64,000 nt of DNA from Strigamia acuminata (lineage: Eukaryota > Arthropoda > Chilopoda > Geophilomorpha > Linotaeniidae), in NCBI GenBank assembly GCA_949358305.1, contig OX442319.1:11098001-11162000 (forward strand), written 5' to 3'. The translations under genes and the position numbers were made by a program. Below, piece by piece: positions 32,985 through 46,200 of this stretch (the first letter of the stretch is position 1; every line of letters begins with the position of its first letter). The notes under the pieces were generated by a model, which was not told where the DNA came from, did not search any database, and was given only the letters and a program-made list of their open reading frames with translations.

Positions 32985-33110
32985 TCATGGAATCTTAAAG
33001 AACTGGTTCTAATAGGAGCGGCGACAGCAGGAGCAGCAGCAGGGTTTCGGCGACGACGAGGACTTTGACTTGGTGCTCGTATTCCTTTTTTTCGGCCATT
33101 GGTTGCGCAT
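32985..33110 (-). pseudogene. Small Cys-rich ORF with premature stop (unit 2)
   Basis: Copy of 16,314-16,439 in which the Trp codon after RRSY is TAG because of one substitution at 33,010. Unit 3 (62,944-63,069) has the same change. If the ORF is noncoding, the change is neutral. Confidence 0.2.
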
Positions 33111-33193
33111 AATTATCTTGTTGTTATGGTTGTGTATATTGTTTACTACCTGTAAGCAATAAAATCAGTTTTAATATAAGTTAAAAAAATTAA

Positions 33194-33514
33194 CTAAATT
33201 GGTTGAGTGAACAATATTTTTTGGTTCAAATAATTTTGCAGTTTTATTGGAAGAGACCGGATCCGGTTGGAACGACTCTGAATAATGTCGATGGGGATGG
33301 GCCTTGCTCTAGCTACCAAAATTCGATGTACGGCCAAACGCGTGGGTAGGTACACATCATAAAAATATCTAAACATTCTTGGCTAAGATAAAAATAATAA
33401 TTCAAATGAAATAAAAATAAATTAAAAATAAAATAATAAACTTACTATTAGTAGACGACATAATATAACCACAAAAATTAGCAATAGAGCTATAAACAGG
33501 AGTAGAATCCACAT
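33194..33514 (-). CDS. Hypothetical small membrane protein, two exons (unit 2)
   Basis: Copy of 16,523-16,843. Exons are 33,446-33,514 and 33,194-33,382, with the same donor and acceptor and the same MWILLLFIALLLIFVVILCR anchor. No function assigned. Confidence 0.35.
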
Positions 33515-34263
33515 GATTGGTACGATGAAAAGTGATTTCAAAAAAGTTTTTTTTTTAATTATGGCGTTTTTTTTGGTCAAGTGACTAAATTAGAATATTT
33601 AGATTTTGATTACCATTATCATTATTACTCAAAAATGTCAATTTAGCGTGTATTAAAAAATTTCGGTCCAAGCCACACACCGCACAACAACCCTAAGGTC
33701 ATCCCGCTTTGCGGGTGGACTGACCGATTGAGGGAAGGAGGGAGCTGAGTGGAGTGGGAATTAGAGATAGCGTGAGCGACCACTGTAGAGATATGTGTGA
33801 GAGGAAGGTCCTAAGCCTGCAAGGGCAGTTGTGCTTGCTGCTGAGTCTGCTGTTCTCCCTATTCACCACTGACACTCACTTGTCAGTAGTATGGCGATGG
33901 GCCTGCTACAGCCTCCATGAGTGGCTACATGGGTCGTACTGCCCCCGCCTTGTTAGGCATTCCTAGGATTTCGGAATAACGAAATTACACAACCCTCGGA
34001 ATGAATAAGCGCCAAAGAACAGCTTATTTGATTCTAAGCTTAAATTTGGGGATTGGTTCTTTTGTGATAAGATATGTTTTACACAAGAATTGAAGACGTA
34101 TGGGTATGATTTTATTGAGTTACATGTTTAAAACTATGGTGACCAATTATAAACGTAGTTATTTGCAGCCATCCTGTGTGCATATTCCTTCGATGCACAC
34201 CTATGCGAAAAAATAATGTTCACTGCTGTAATCAATTAAATTTTTACTGAATTCTATTTAATT

Positions 34264-37200
34264 TCAACAAACCTTGCCATCATCCCCACAGTCAGTTCTT
34301 TCGGGGACCCACATAAGATTTTGCTGGGAACCATCGTCTTTAAGACAAATCACGTAGACACAAGGATCTAGGGACTTTAGGTACATATCCTACAAAAAAA
34401 TAAAGTTAAAGAAAAGGTGCTTGAGAAGGTCGAACTGATTATTACCATTGACCCTGCATCGAAATTGTCGCCATAAGCCATTTTGCAAATATTATCTCTC
34501 GTCATAATTGGAACTTCTGGTCCAATTGGTAGATTTGATTGAGGCGAATCAAAAAGGCAAGACGTCTCATCAGAACTGTCAAATTATTCCATTTAAATAT
34601 AAACTATTAAACATGTGATTTATTTGCCTTGAAAATCCACAAATTTGCATTCACTGGCTGTTTTGGCAGTCTGTTGATTTCAGCCACTCACAAACATACA
34701 TTAGGAATTGAGTTTGTCTTAGTTGTCGTTATATGAGATAGACGGTAGAAATTGTAATGGTCGATGTGTGAACCACCCTCTGCTACCATTTGTTATATTG
34801 AATGAAAAAAACAAATGAGATTTACTTCTGAATTGAGATATTACATCGCTGGTTACATGGATATGTGTACAACTAAGAACGAAACTAAAGAGTGACCACA
34901 CCAAATATAGCTGCGCGTCACCACGTGACTAACAAACAAAAGAACTACTCTAATATCACTAACGCCATCAATTGTTGATTTTCAACATTAAGATAATAAT
35001 TCCCAACAGAAATTTACCCACTGACCAATGAGTTTGTGGATTCTCAGGGCATATAGTTTTATATTACTTGAGATGGTTCTGAATTTCCTCTACCGTTGTG
35101 TTACAAAACAACTTGGTGCTCAGACTGATGGGTTGGACGTATGGTGACATTATTCCATTCAAGTCACACTTTTCGGTGTCGTCATGATCTGCACTTAATC
35201 TAAAGCAAAATTTAAATAGTTAGTAAACATATCATTACCGTAAGTGAGGCTTACAAGTGTCCTATTTCATGAGTTACAACAATTGCTCCTGCGAAAGTTG
35301 GAGCATTGAAATCTTCGACCACTGTCATACTTGCTGACATTTTGTCTTCATGAAAATCTTGACAAATTCCTCCCGTTGCTGCTATACCAAGAACTGCTGA
35401 GCTTAGTTCGTCGTCTTCTTTAAGACTTAAATCGAAACTAAAAAAGAGAGAAATTAAAACAGGAGAATATCCATCGGGATTTCCGAGTCAGGAAGGGAGG
35501 ATGTGTAGGCTACCCAGTATGCAATACTGCAACGTCATATTTTGGAAATTTCTTCTTTGCCTGTTTTTCTGCGTAGAGCCAATTACCGAAACTTGTGATG
35601 AACTCTATGGCATCTGGCCTGTTGGGTTCGTGAAATGTATCGCTCATCCATGTCATATCCTTTAATTGTGTTAGTTATTAGTAATAATATCGGTTTATGT
35701 AATGCTTAGCGTGTTTACACTTAATGCGATCACTCCGGATAATGAAAATTGAACTCTAGGGTTTGAAAACACTTTGTATTTGTTTTGTACCTGGAACGAA
35801 AACGGGATTTTTATGTGAAATTATATTAGGCGATGACTTACAATGTTCCAGTATATGCCCAAGTATTTTTTTATGGAAGCGTTTCTTTCAATCAGGTTGT
35901 TGTGAACAATTTGGTCCAGAAAATCGAGCACTTCAATTGTTGCTACGTCGTGTTGAAGTTTGTCTTTGCCGACAGTGGGCTTAGATGAAGCTGCAATAAT
36001 GTCAAAACAAACTTATTAGAAAACTAAGTGTTTAAGTGTTTGGAAAGTTACTTTCGAAAGTGAAACTTCGGTCAATTTGGTGTCTTGTTTGTATTATCTT
36101 TTTCGTCGCTTTGTGGCGCCCTTGTGAATTGCTAATTACGAATTTGTCATCCACGAAACCATCCTTGAAACAGATAAAATAACGCTGAAACGGAAACAAA
36201 AATAATTTTAACTTACTAATTGGATTTCCCCATTTTTATGCTCAATGTAGAATGATGCTCTTCCATTCTCATCGGTGTAAAAGGAACCTTCAAGAGGTTC
36301 TGATTCCTAGAAGAGAAAAGTTGAATTTTGTAAAAATTTGGTCAGGTGGTGTTTCAGTGGCGGTTTTTGATACCTTGTGGTGACCCAGTTGGATAAGTGT
36401 CCCCCCAGGGCGGATACTTGTCCTATGAGTCACTATGATTAAAGAGTCGTTCCCCCCCGAGTTGGCTCCACCTCCCCATGGCAGGTGTGTGCCCCGAGGG
36501 GGAGGAAGCGGCTGGTGGTCAGCCCCCATTGGTTGATCGCCGGCCCTTCACCCCACTGCATAAAAGGCTGTGTTTCCCGCCTAAAGAGAGAACTTACACA
36601 AACGACACCAAGAACACAGCAACTACCTCACCGTCAGGCCAACTTCAACTACAAGTTAGGATTGATCGAGGATCGCTGAGTAAAGTGCAAACTGTAACTC
36701 TCACGAAGTCACTTGCGAGCTATTCCTGCGAAAGCACGAGAATAGCCCTTGTGAAATCACCCAGAATAATCGCCCAGACGATTATTCGCCGAAGTAAGTG
36801 TCCGAGTGCTTTGTAGGGAACCCCAAAGTTCCTAGACGAGGCCTCTGCGACGCTAAACAAACCCTAGACAACAGGCACGGATAGAAGACTCGAAAGAGCA
36901 TTCCACCGCGTCCGTGAAGACGAATCCGTGACGAATTAACGACAACTCGAGACGCCGCCTTTGTTCCGCCGACCACGCGGAATCGACGACGCCATCTTGA
37001 GAAATCCTTTGTTCGACGCTGACCACGTCGACTCTAGAATTATTACTGAGTGTATTTTAAAGGCATAAAGCCTGGTGAATAAATTACCTGTTTATTTACA
37101 TACATTTGGTATTCATTTGGGTATTTACATAATTGATCACAGGTAAAGTATTACACGTTAGCGCTATTTAAACCTATACCAAGTAGGACGCGACACGTGG

Positions 37201-40200
37201 GGGTCTGTCCGGGATTTAGAAATAAATCTCAAATCTGAACTTGTGATCTCTCAATAAGATAACCCAAATCGTAGAATTACCGAAAGAAAATGTCAGACAA
37301 AGACGAGCAATCCACGTCTGAAACCGAGCAGAGAATGCCCGAGAAGGGAAAAAGGACCTCCGACTACCACCTGAGATCGGATGGTCCCGTCCCTGAAATG
37401 TCCGCAAAGGCGAAAGCCCGAGCGAATAAAAGGAGAGCGAAGGCGCAGAAAGAGGAGCAAGCTGCATCGCTCGCGGCCCTAGACGGGCCAGAGCGAGAGC
37501 GGGTTCCCTTGAATATGCAACCCTTCGAAGATACCGATCCGGAAGCCATAGAAAATCGAGAAGAAATTCGCGAGATATCACCAGGACGAGTATCGATATT
37601 GATGACCGAGGAGACGGATGAAGCTCCGAAAAGAACGGTCACGGTCGGCACGAACCCATCGCCACCCACGGCTCAGACGTCCGTGGAGCAAACCCCACGA
37701 AAAAACGACGGCGGGACCCCGATAACCCCCCGAGTTACGGCGAGTCCTGCGGTTGTTTCCTTCGAGGTATCTCACCTAATTCGGTTGACACGGCAAGCTG
37801 CCCAACTGAAAGCGATGATAGACATTCCAGTAGGAACGTCAGTCTGGGAATCGATTACCCTACTCACTGACGCTATCTGTGCGGCACAAGCCCCGACGCC
37901 GGTCGCAAGACCAGCAGCGGAGACGCCCATGCCCCAGGTAACGCCCAGTGACACCGGAGGTTTCGCGCCAGACCCCAACCGAACACTTCACGAATCCAGA
38001 GAGAAGGCCCGCGAGGAAGCCAGACAAGAAGCGACTAGTCGCCAACGAAGGCTGAGCGCAGAGCGGCGAGAACTCTGGAAGGAAGAGGAAGAAAGGGAGC
38101 AACGCGAGAGAAGAACCACCGAGAGAACAGAGAAACTGGTCCAAAAAATGAGGGAAGAACGAGAAGCTAAAATTCGAAAAGAATGGAACGCAACAGTAGA
38201 AGGGCGACATCGAGAAGCTCAAGAGTACGAGGACCAATTTCAAGCGCTAATAGCTCAAAGAAAAACAGAAAAACTACAAATGTTGCGAAAAGAGGCCATT
38301 CTACAACATCAGAAATGGGAAGAACAACATCGCGAGAGGTTGAGAGAAGAGGAAGCCAGAAAAGAAAAAGAACAGTTTCTGAAAGAGAAAGAAGAGTGGG
38401 ATCGAGTCAGATGGACCGAAGAGTACAAAGCGAAGAAACAAGCTATAATAGATGAGCAAAAAAGATGGGAAGCCGAAAACTGGGAGAAGGAGACAGAAAA
38501 GTTCCAGAAAGAGTACGCACAAGACGTCTCGGACAGGAAGAAAAATGAAGAAAACCTGAAACGGAAACCAGAACCCCCCAGCGGCTCTGATACCGACACA
38601 GGAGAAGGTGCAACAAAGCCGGCAAAAACGGCGAAAAGGGGGAAATCTCAAAAGAGAGACGAGTCGGTCCCAAAAACAAAGGACCGTCACCCCTCAAAAA
38701 GATCCGAGACGGGAGCAGCCATCGACGCGTTACTCGAAAAGAAAAACGCAAATAAAAATCGGGAACGCCCCGAAAGCGAGGAAAACAGATGGCATTCTTT
38801 TTACGAGAACAACGACGGAGGGGAGCCGCCGCCATCCGGAGGCTCGAAACAGAAGAAGGCTGGCGGAGAGACCCCACCGAGAGGGCCGAGGTTTCACCCC
38901 CAAGGAGATCCCTCCGAGCCCTCCGATTCGTCGGACGACGACCATCCGAGTCGACCGTCTACAGGGAGGAGTCAAGAAGACAGCGATGGGCACCGGTCGA
39001 ACCGGCCGAATGCTTCAGACCGCTCCTCCCGGAGCTCCAACCCTCGTTCGGAGGAAGGGAACTTTCAGGACTCATCTGGCCGACATTACACGATGTCTGA
39101 GCTAGGCCGAGCCCTGCTGAACTCTTTCAGAAGAGAAGGAATCGATCTAGGCCATCCAGGCGACGAACATAATCGCGCTGGAGAGAGGGTTAAGCGTAAA
39201 TATGGCGTACGAAACGAACCAAGCAGCGAAGCCACGGGTAACATCCGTTGGCAACACTACATACAAACACGATTCGACGGTTCGTGGAAGGCCGGAGACC
39301 GCTTCCTAGACGAAGTAATGCGTATCAAGAAAGCGACAAAAGCCACCGTCGCCGACATGCTAACCCACGGTCTAGTGGAGCTAACCACGGGGTCAGCTCG
39401 AGAATGGTATCAGGGACTGAAAAACCCAACCTGGGACGATTTTCTCGTCCGTTTCGATCTCCGATACGGCGAGACTCCAGACGAGATCAGTAACAAATTA
39501 CGTGGTCTACGGCAAGCCCCAGGAGAAACATTAGCCGACTACGACGCCCGAGCGAAACTCCTGTTTGCAAGAGCGCCGTACGAAATAAACCCCGCTGGTT
39601 TTACGATGATCTTTTACGGAGGATTATCGGCCCACTCGCAAAGAATTCTGCTAGACATGCGTGCACCCCGCACTGGCGATTACCAAGATGTCAGTAACTA
39701 TCTTCTAACAAACACGTTAGAAATAGAACAGCGGTATTACGCCACTCTGCCCCCGGAGGAAGCTGACGCGCACGAGAAACGGTTGCAGACGAGCGCCGAA
39801 CGTCACAAGACCTCAGAGAAATTAATGAGGCCAAGTGAATATTTGAGCGGCATAATGAGTCTCACCGAAGCATCCTTCGGACGAATGCTGACGCCTAAAG
39901 CAGGCAGTATTCTTCCAGCCAACCCGATAGCTGCCCCAAAGAAAGCACCGGCAGCAACGGCGATGCAGGTGACCTCGACGGACTCCACCCAGATGGAGAA
40001 AGTCGAAGAGACAACACCTCTCGCCACGGCTAAAGAAGAGGAGCCAGCATCAAGCGACGAGGAAGCCCTAAATGAGCACCTCGAAAACTTGTCGACGGGA
40101 TGCGACGATCAAGGTCCCTATTTGCACCATGCACACCGGGCCTTAGCAATCGCACAATTCAGAGCACACGTGCAGGCAACAAAAGCGAGAGGAGCATTGG

Positions 40201-43200
40201 GAGGAAAAAGACGATTCCCGACGCCCTTCGTCCCGAAAAAACCGGGATTCACTCCCACAGGGGATAAAAGTAACATCAAATGTTACAGCTGCGGAGAATA
40301 CGGTCACTACTCCGACAAATGCGAAAAAACCGTCAAAGAAAAAGGCATCATGCAAACCTTGATGAAAATGATGATGGAGTTAAATACTAATCTAGCAAAA
40401 AACTCCCAAGCGCAGGCGTCGCCGAAATAAATTCAGCTTCGTCTGCGCCAGCCGCGGAAATTAAAAAGAAGAAATATCACACTGGACCCGCAGGTCATGC
40501 CTTGGCAGAAGCACAGATCAAAGATCGCATGCAGACCATTCCGAAGAAGGAAGAAACAGTGACGCTGACAAGTATGCAAGTGAGAACGAAGCCGGAGGTC
40601 GACATAGATTGGACGGACCTCCCGTTCAATCTGGAGGTTGAGCCCCAAACATTACGCGTTTTTCACTGCAATGTCACGAAAACACATTGCGAAACTCTGT
40701 GTATGCTGCCAGTGGAGATCGAAAACCAAAAATTGTTCGGTCTGCTGGATTCAGGAGCAGATCGTTCATTCATATCCGAAGATATAGTAAAGGACTTGGA
40801 TATTGAAAAAAAGGTGGCACAAGTGAACGCGAACGTAGAATTGCTCACCGCCAACGGCTACGTCAAGCCGAGGGGCGTAGTTCGCATCATGATCGACTGG
40901 AAGGGGGGGAACCTGTCCCACCCCTTCATAGTCTTGCCATCCCACGACAAAGTATTCCTCTTAGGGATGGATATCATGGCAAAACTGAAAATTCAGCCAA
41001 ACCCGATAACCCGTTCATGGAACTGGATAAGTCCCGAGGGAGAACGGCCAGTCCCCGTAGTTCCCCAAAAATTACTGGACGAAGCCAAGGACAAAGAGGA
41101 ATACGGAAGAGGATTGCGAAAATTCGTCCAAGATTACGATTTCGCAGCCTTCACTCTGGAATTACAAAGGAGTAACGTCGTGGACACACTGGTCGAGGAG
41201 GCAGCACTGCGTGTTAACGAGGCATCACTACTAAGGCGAGTGCTTCGAAAACATGAAAGAATTCTGACCAAGACACCTGGTCGAACGACGGAAGCAACCC
41301 ACGAAATAGTCTTAACCACAGACAAGCCGATTCGAGTGCCTTACAAGGGGATGAACCCCCAGAAAAGAGACATCGTGACGCAAATGTGCCAAGACATGCT
41401 CGACAAGGGCATAGTAACGCAAGCCCTGGGCGAATACGCCATGCGGATCGTCCTGGTGATGCGTCCAGGCTCGGAACCTCGACTATGCATTGATTATCGC
41501 CCCCTGAACGCGATAACGGTTATAGACCCGATTCAGATGCCGTCTATAGACTCGATCCTCCGGGAACTGAGCCCGTTCAAGTGGGTAACCACCATGGACC
41601 TGTCAAAGGGGTATTGGCAAGTGGAGCTAAAACCCGAAGACAAACTGAAAACGGCTTTCTACTCCCCGATAGGAAGACTAATGTTCAACGTGATGCCGTT
41701 CGGGCTTGTAAACGCCCCGAGCACGTTCCAGAAACTGATCGAAAGCGTGTTGGGAGATATGCTGCACGACTTCGTGTGGGCGTATCTCGACGACATCATA
41801 ATAACGTCGGACACATTCGAAGAACATATAGACCACATCGATAGAGTGGTCTCTCGCCTAGCCAAGGCAGGACTCCACATCCATCCAGGGAAGAGCAAGT
41901 TTTGCAGGAAAGAGCTTGCCTTCCTAGGATATCGAATAGGAGTCGAGGGAATCGCGATTGACCCCGAAAAAGTCAAAGCAATAAACGGATTCCCCGCCCC
42001 CGAAGATATAAAAGGTGTCCAGAGATTCATGGGCATGGTCAATTTCTTCGGCCGACTACTCTCTGGTCTGGCTGAAGTGGCCGCGCCTATAACGGATCTC
42101 TTACGAACGGATAAAGAGTTTGAGTGGACGGTCCAGTGCGAGGCCGCATTTAGCACTATCAAGCAAATGCTGGCTGACGTCGAAAAGATGCCATTGCCGG
42201 ACCTAAACCGACCGTTCGTGTTACACACCGACGCGAGTAAAATCGGACTGGGTGCAGCCCTTCTGCAGACCCACGTGTACAACGGAATCTCGCAAGAAGT
42301 ACCCTGTATGTTTATAAGCAGGAAAATACAGGGCGCGGAGAAAAATTACACGGCAACGGAACTAGAATGCCTAGCCGTAATTTGGGCAGTTCGAAAATTT
42401 CGCGACTATCTGGAGTACACGAACTTCGAGGTTCAGACAGATCACCAGGCACTAAGCTGGTTGATGAAGCTCAAGGAACCTTCCGGCCGACTCGCAAGAT
42501 GGCAACTGGAGTTAATGGCGTGCGATATAACAATTACGTACCGCCCCGGGAAGTACAATCATGTGGCCGACGCCCTCTCAAGAGCCCCAGCCTCTGACCC
42601 CCAGGGACCAGACGACGACGGCGAGGACGACACCCACCTCTTGTACTGCCCGACTCCACGGAGAATATGGCGTTTGCGAAAGGCGAACGAGCTACCAGTG
42701 ATGGAGCCTGAAGATAGAACGTTTTGTGGTTTTTGGACTCGAACATACCAGCCAGCTGGGACAAACAATTCAACATCCGAAATTCAATCTCCGCCCCCCG
42801 GAGAAACCCACAAAACACTACTACGCGCCTTCACAGCAAAAATTGAAGAAAAAACACAATACGCTCCACCCACGAGACGTGAGTTCATCGAACACCAGGC
42901 AGCAGACACAAAATGTCAAATTATAACGCAATATTTGCTGAACGGCGAATTTCCGGAAGGGATGACAAACCCACACCGCCGGAAACAGTTCGTCAAAGAA
43001 GCAACAAGCTACCTCATAGATGATGAACTCCTGGTAAAATACCACCCGACGTTTCAAGATGACCTCAGCGGAGCGGGAAACTCGGTTAAAGTGGTCGTGC
43101 CGGCATCACTGCACACCCGACTGTTGTGGCTGATGCACGGACACCCGCTCGCCAGCCATTCTGGCGTGGCGAGGACCCTTTATCGAGTAAAACAACTTTT

Positions 43201-46200
43201 CTTCTGGCCGGGCGCGCGGCAAAAGATAACGAAATTTATCCGACACTGCCCCCGGTGCCAAGCATGCAGACCGCGAGATAAAGTAGCCAGAAACGCCATG
43301 TCTCTCGGACCCTACGCACCGTTTGACTGCTTAAGCATAGACTTGATGGGCCCCAAGCCCACAACGGGAAACAAGAACATGTATATTCTCGTAATTATGG
43401 ACGTGGCCACCCGATGGCCGGAGCTGTACGCCCTCGCGAAGCCCTCGGCTGAAAACATAGTCGAGTGCCTTTACGACGTGGCAATGCGATTTGGGTTTCC
43501 CAGAAAACTCATTTCGGATAACGGCCCCCAATTCCGATCAAGAATATATAAGGACTTCTGTAGGAAATTTAAAATGGATGCATCGAACACCTCCACATAT
43601 AATCCTCAGACAAACCCAGTCGAGAGATTAAATAAAGATATAAAATATGCGCTGACAGTATTCACCGACATTCACAATCGATGGGACGAATACCTACGAG
43701 AAATCGCTTTCAGCATTCGCTCAACCGTGTCACGAACACGCGAATTCTCACCGGCGTACCTCAACTTCGCCCGCGAATTAAGGATGCCATGGGACCCACG
43801 CGTTGCCGAAGCTGTTAACGTATTAGACCCGTCGAGCCCACATGAGTACGTGTGCCGGCTGGAGCAGACTATATCCGACACATACCAGCATATGATGGCG
43901 CATATTTTCAACATGAGAGAGAGAATCGCAGATAAAGAAGGCGATCTCGCTTTCGCGAACTTTAAAGTGAATGATCTAGTGTGGAAGGAGGCACACACGT
44001 TGTCCAATGCAGCGAGGGGCATCGCCGCCGGTTTAGCCGACAAGAGGGACGGTCCCTATGTAATTGTGGCCGAACACGGAGGCAACGCATACCAACTGCG
44101 CCGCTTAGAGGACAACAAAAATTTTCAGTCGATACATGGCCGAGATTTAAGGCCATATCTGCCAGAATTTCCACAGGAAATTTGGCTGGAAGGTCAGACT
44201 CACAGCGGCCAAGGGGGCACCGTGGTCGACACGTTCCAAAAAACAAATGAAGCTGAAAATATAGCGGAGAGCGAGGATGAATTCTTCGACGCCGAATCCC
44301 CAGCCGACGAGGCTCCAGCTCAGCCGGAGCAAGCAATTTCGGAGAGGGAGGAAGCAGAAGAATGTACTTCTGAAATGGAAAATAAAAAAATTAATAATGA
44401 GAAAAATGCCAACACATCGGAGATGAACGAGCAAGTAGAGTCACGATCTACGAGCACGTCGAAAATCAACCTTCGACCACGACGAAGCAATAATCCGTTC
44501 ATTCGGGACGGCAAAGTCGTGGGGAAGAACTAAAAATAAAAGAAAATGTGATAACATGGAGCGGAGGCCTTGTAAAATAAAAAAGATTTACTTACGAGAG
44601 CTGCTGCACATGTTGAGACGCGAAAATTTGGCTAAGTCCAAACTTCGCAACGAATTGTCGCAGTCACCACTAACAGACGAGAAGTTATGACGTATCGGGC
44701 GACCACGTGACAATGAAACCACGCGGTCGACCCCGTAGCATCATTGCCAGCACGGCGGATCTCGCAAAATACGAGACGCGTTCGAGACCCACAATTCTCA
44801 GCGTCGATGGGCCCAGTTTCCGACTGTTTTTAACACGACGAGACGTGTTTTTTGCTTCTCCCCAAAGAGAAAACAAAGACCTCTCAAAAAACTTCACTTT
44901 CCTAAATTGAAATGGCCGATCGACGCAACCCACGATTAGAGCCGAGCGCATCGTCGAGAGACGAGAGCGACGGCCTAATCGTAAATGCAGAAGACGATGA
45001 GAATTGGGACGAACAACCGCCGTTGCAGGTAAATTAGGGTGATTTCCCCAGAGAAATCACATAATTCTTTGAATCTGTTGCATCCAACCCAGATTGGAGC
45101 GTGACGTGTGACTGATATATTTCTTTCTGTTTTATTATTGATTTAAGGCTGGCTAAAAACCCGAGAGTGGACCCAGATTCACCTCGGAGTCAAGGCCGCC
45201 AAAAAACTAGAACAAAGGAAGTGTTCGCGGAATGGCGTCGTGGCAAACCAAAACCAAAACTAAAGGTTTTCTTTCTTTTAAAATTAAACATCGTAATAAA
45301 TTAAAATACGATTAGAGTTAAAATAAAAAGTTTAACGTAAAATTAAGAATTTAACGATCGGTTTTGCCTGCGACCCCTTCCTAAAAAGCGGATCACCTGA
45401 GTTCAAAGGTAGTGTTGGATCAGCGCTACGACGGCGGAGATCATCGCAGAACTGCGAAACAAGAAAATAAGACCGACGGCCGCAACAAAAGAAAGGAGTT
45501 GCTGCCACCGTCGATCTTGAGCATATTTCTGATCCCCATCGTTAACTAGGGATTTATTATATTAATCTTGTGATCTAAAATTATTCAGGTCGACCCGCTA
45601 GAATCGTGGGACGCCCTGCCTCCGACGGCATCAACCGCCAACAACATCTTTCGCGGAGCCCTGCCGATTTACCTGCGGCAGGCCTATCCTGCGGAGACCA
45701 GCGCCTGGAAAATCCGATTGATGTATTCCAGGACCCTCGAGGAAAAATTCGAGCGATCAAAAACGCTGGTCGAGTGCATGACGAAGGAGATGAGGGAGCG
45801 AGTGGGGCCGCGGATCCCACCCGATGCGGATCCGCCGAGCCCCGTTTACTCCGGGTACCTGGAAGAGGCTTACCCAGGCACGGTGGCCGAGCTGCACACC
45901 TCCCATAGGTGGAGCGAGGCCCCGACCTTGGCAGCCCGCCAGAGAATAGTGGACGACGAGATCAAACGCTTAAAGCGCACCGAGACTCACGGAGTAACCC
46001 GAGTTCTCGAGAGAAACGGTTTCTCCCCCGAAGAAATCCGTAGATGGCTTCGCGACATCGAAGAAGACCATTTGACACCCAGATGGATACCACCGGCGAA
46101 TTTTACGGCCACGCAGTCTGAAATGTGGCAGTTATACCACGCTGGTATCCTGGGAAGTCGCCGCCATCACAGAAGATCGAAGCGTCCGGCGGAGTCCGCC

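Noticed and set aside
36478-36816. 112-codon frame MAGVCPEGEE...
   Set aside because: Entirely inside the gypsy 5' LTR and repeated exactly in the 3' LTR; no motif.
37216-39105. Long frames antisense to gag and pol
   Set aside because: Shadows of a GC-richer, strongly coding plus strand; no independent motifs or start context.
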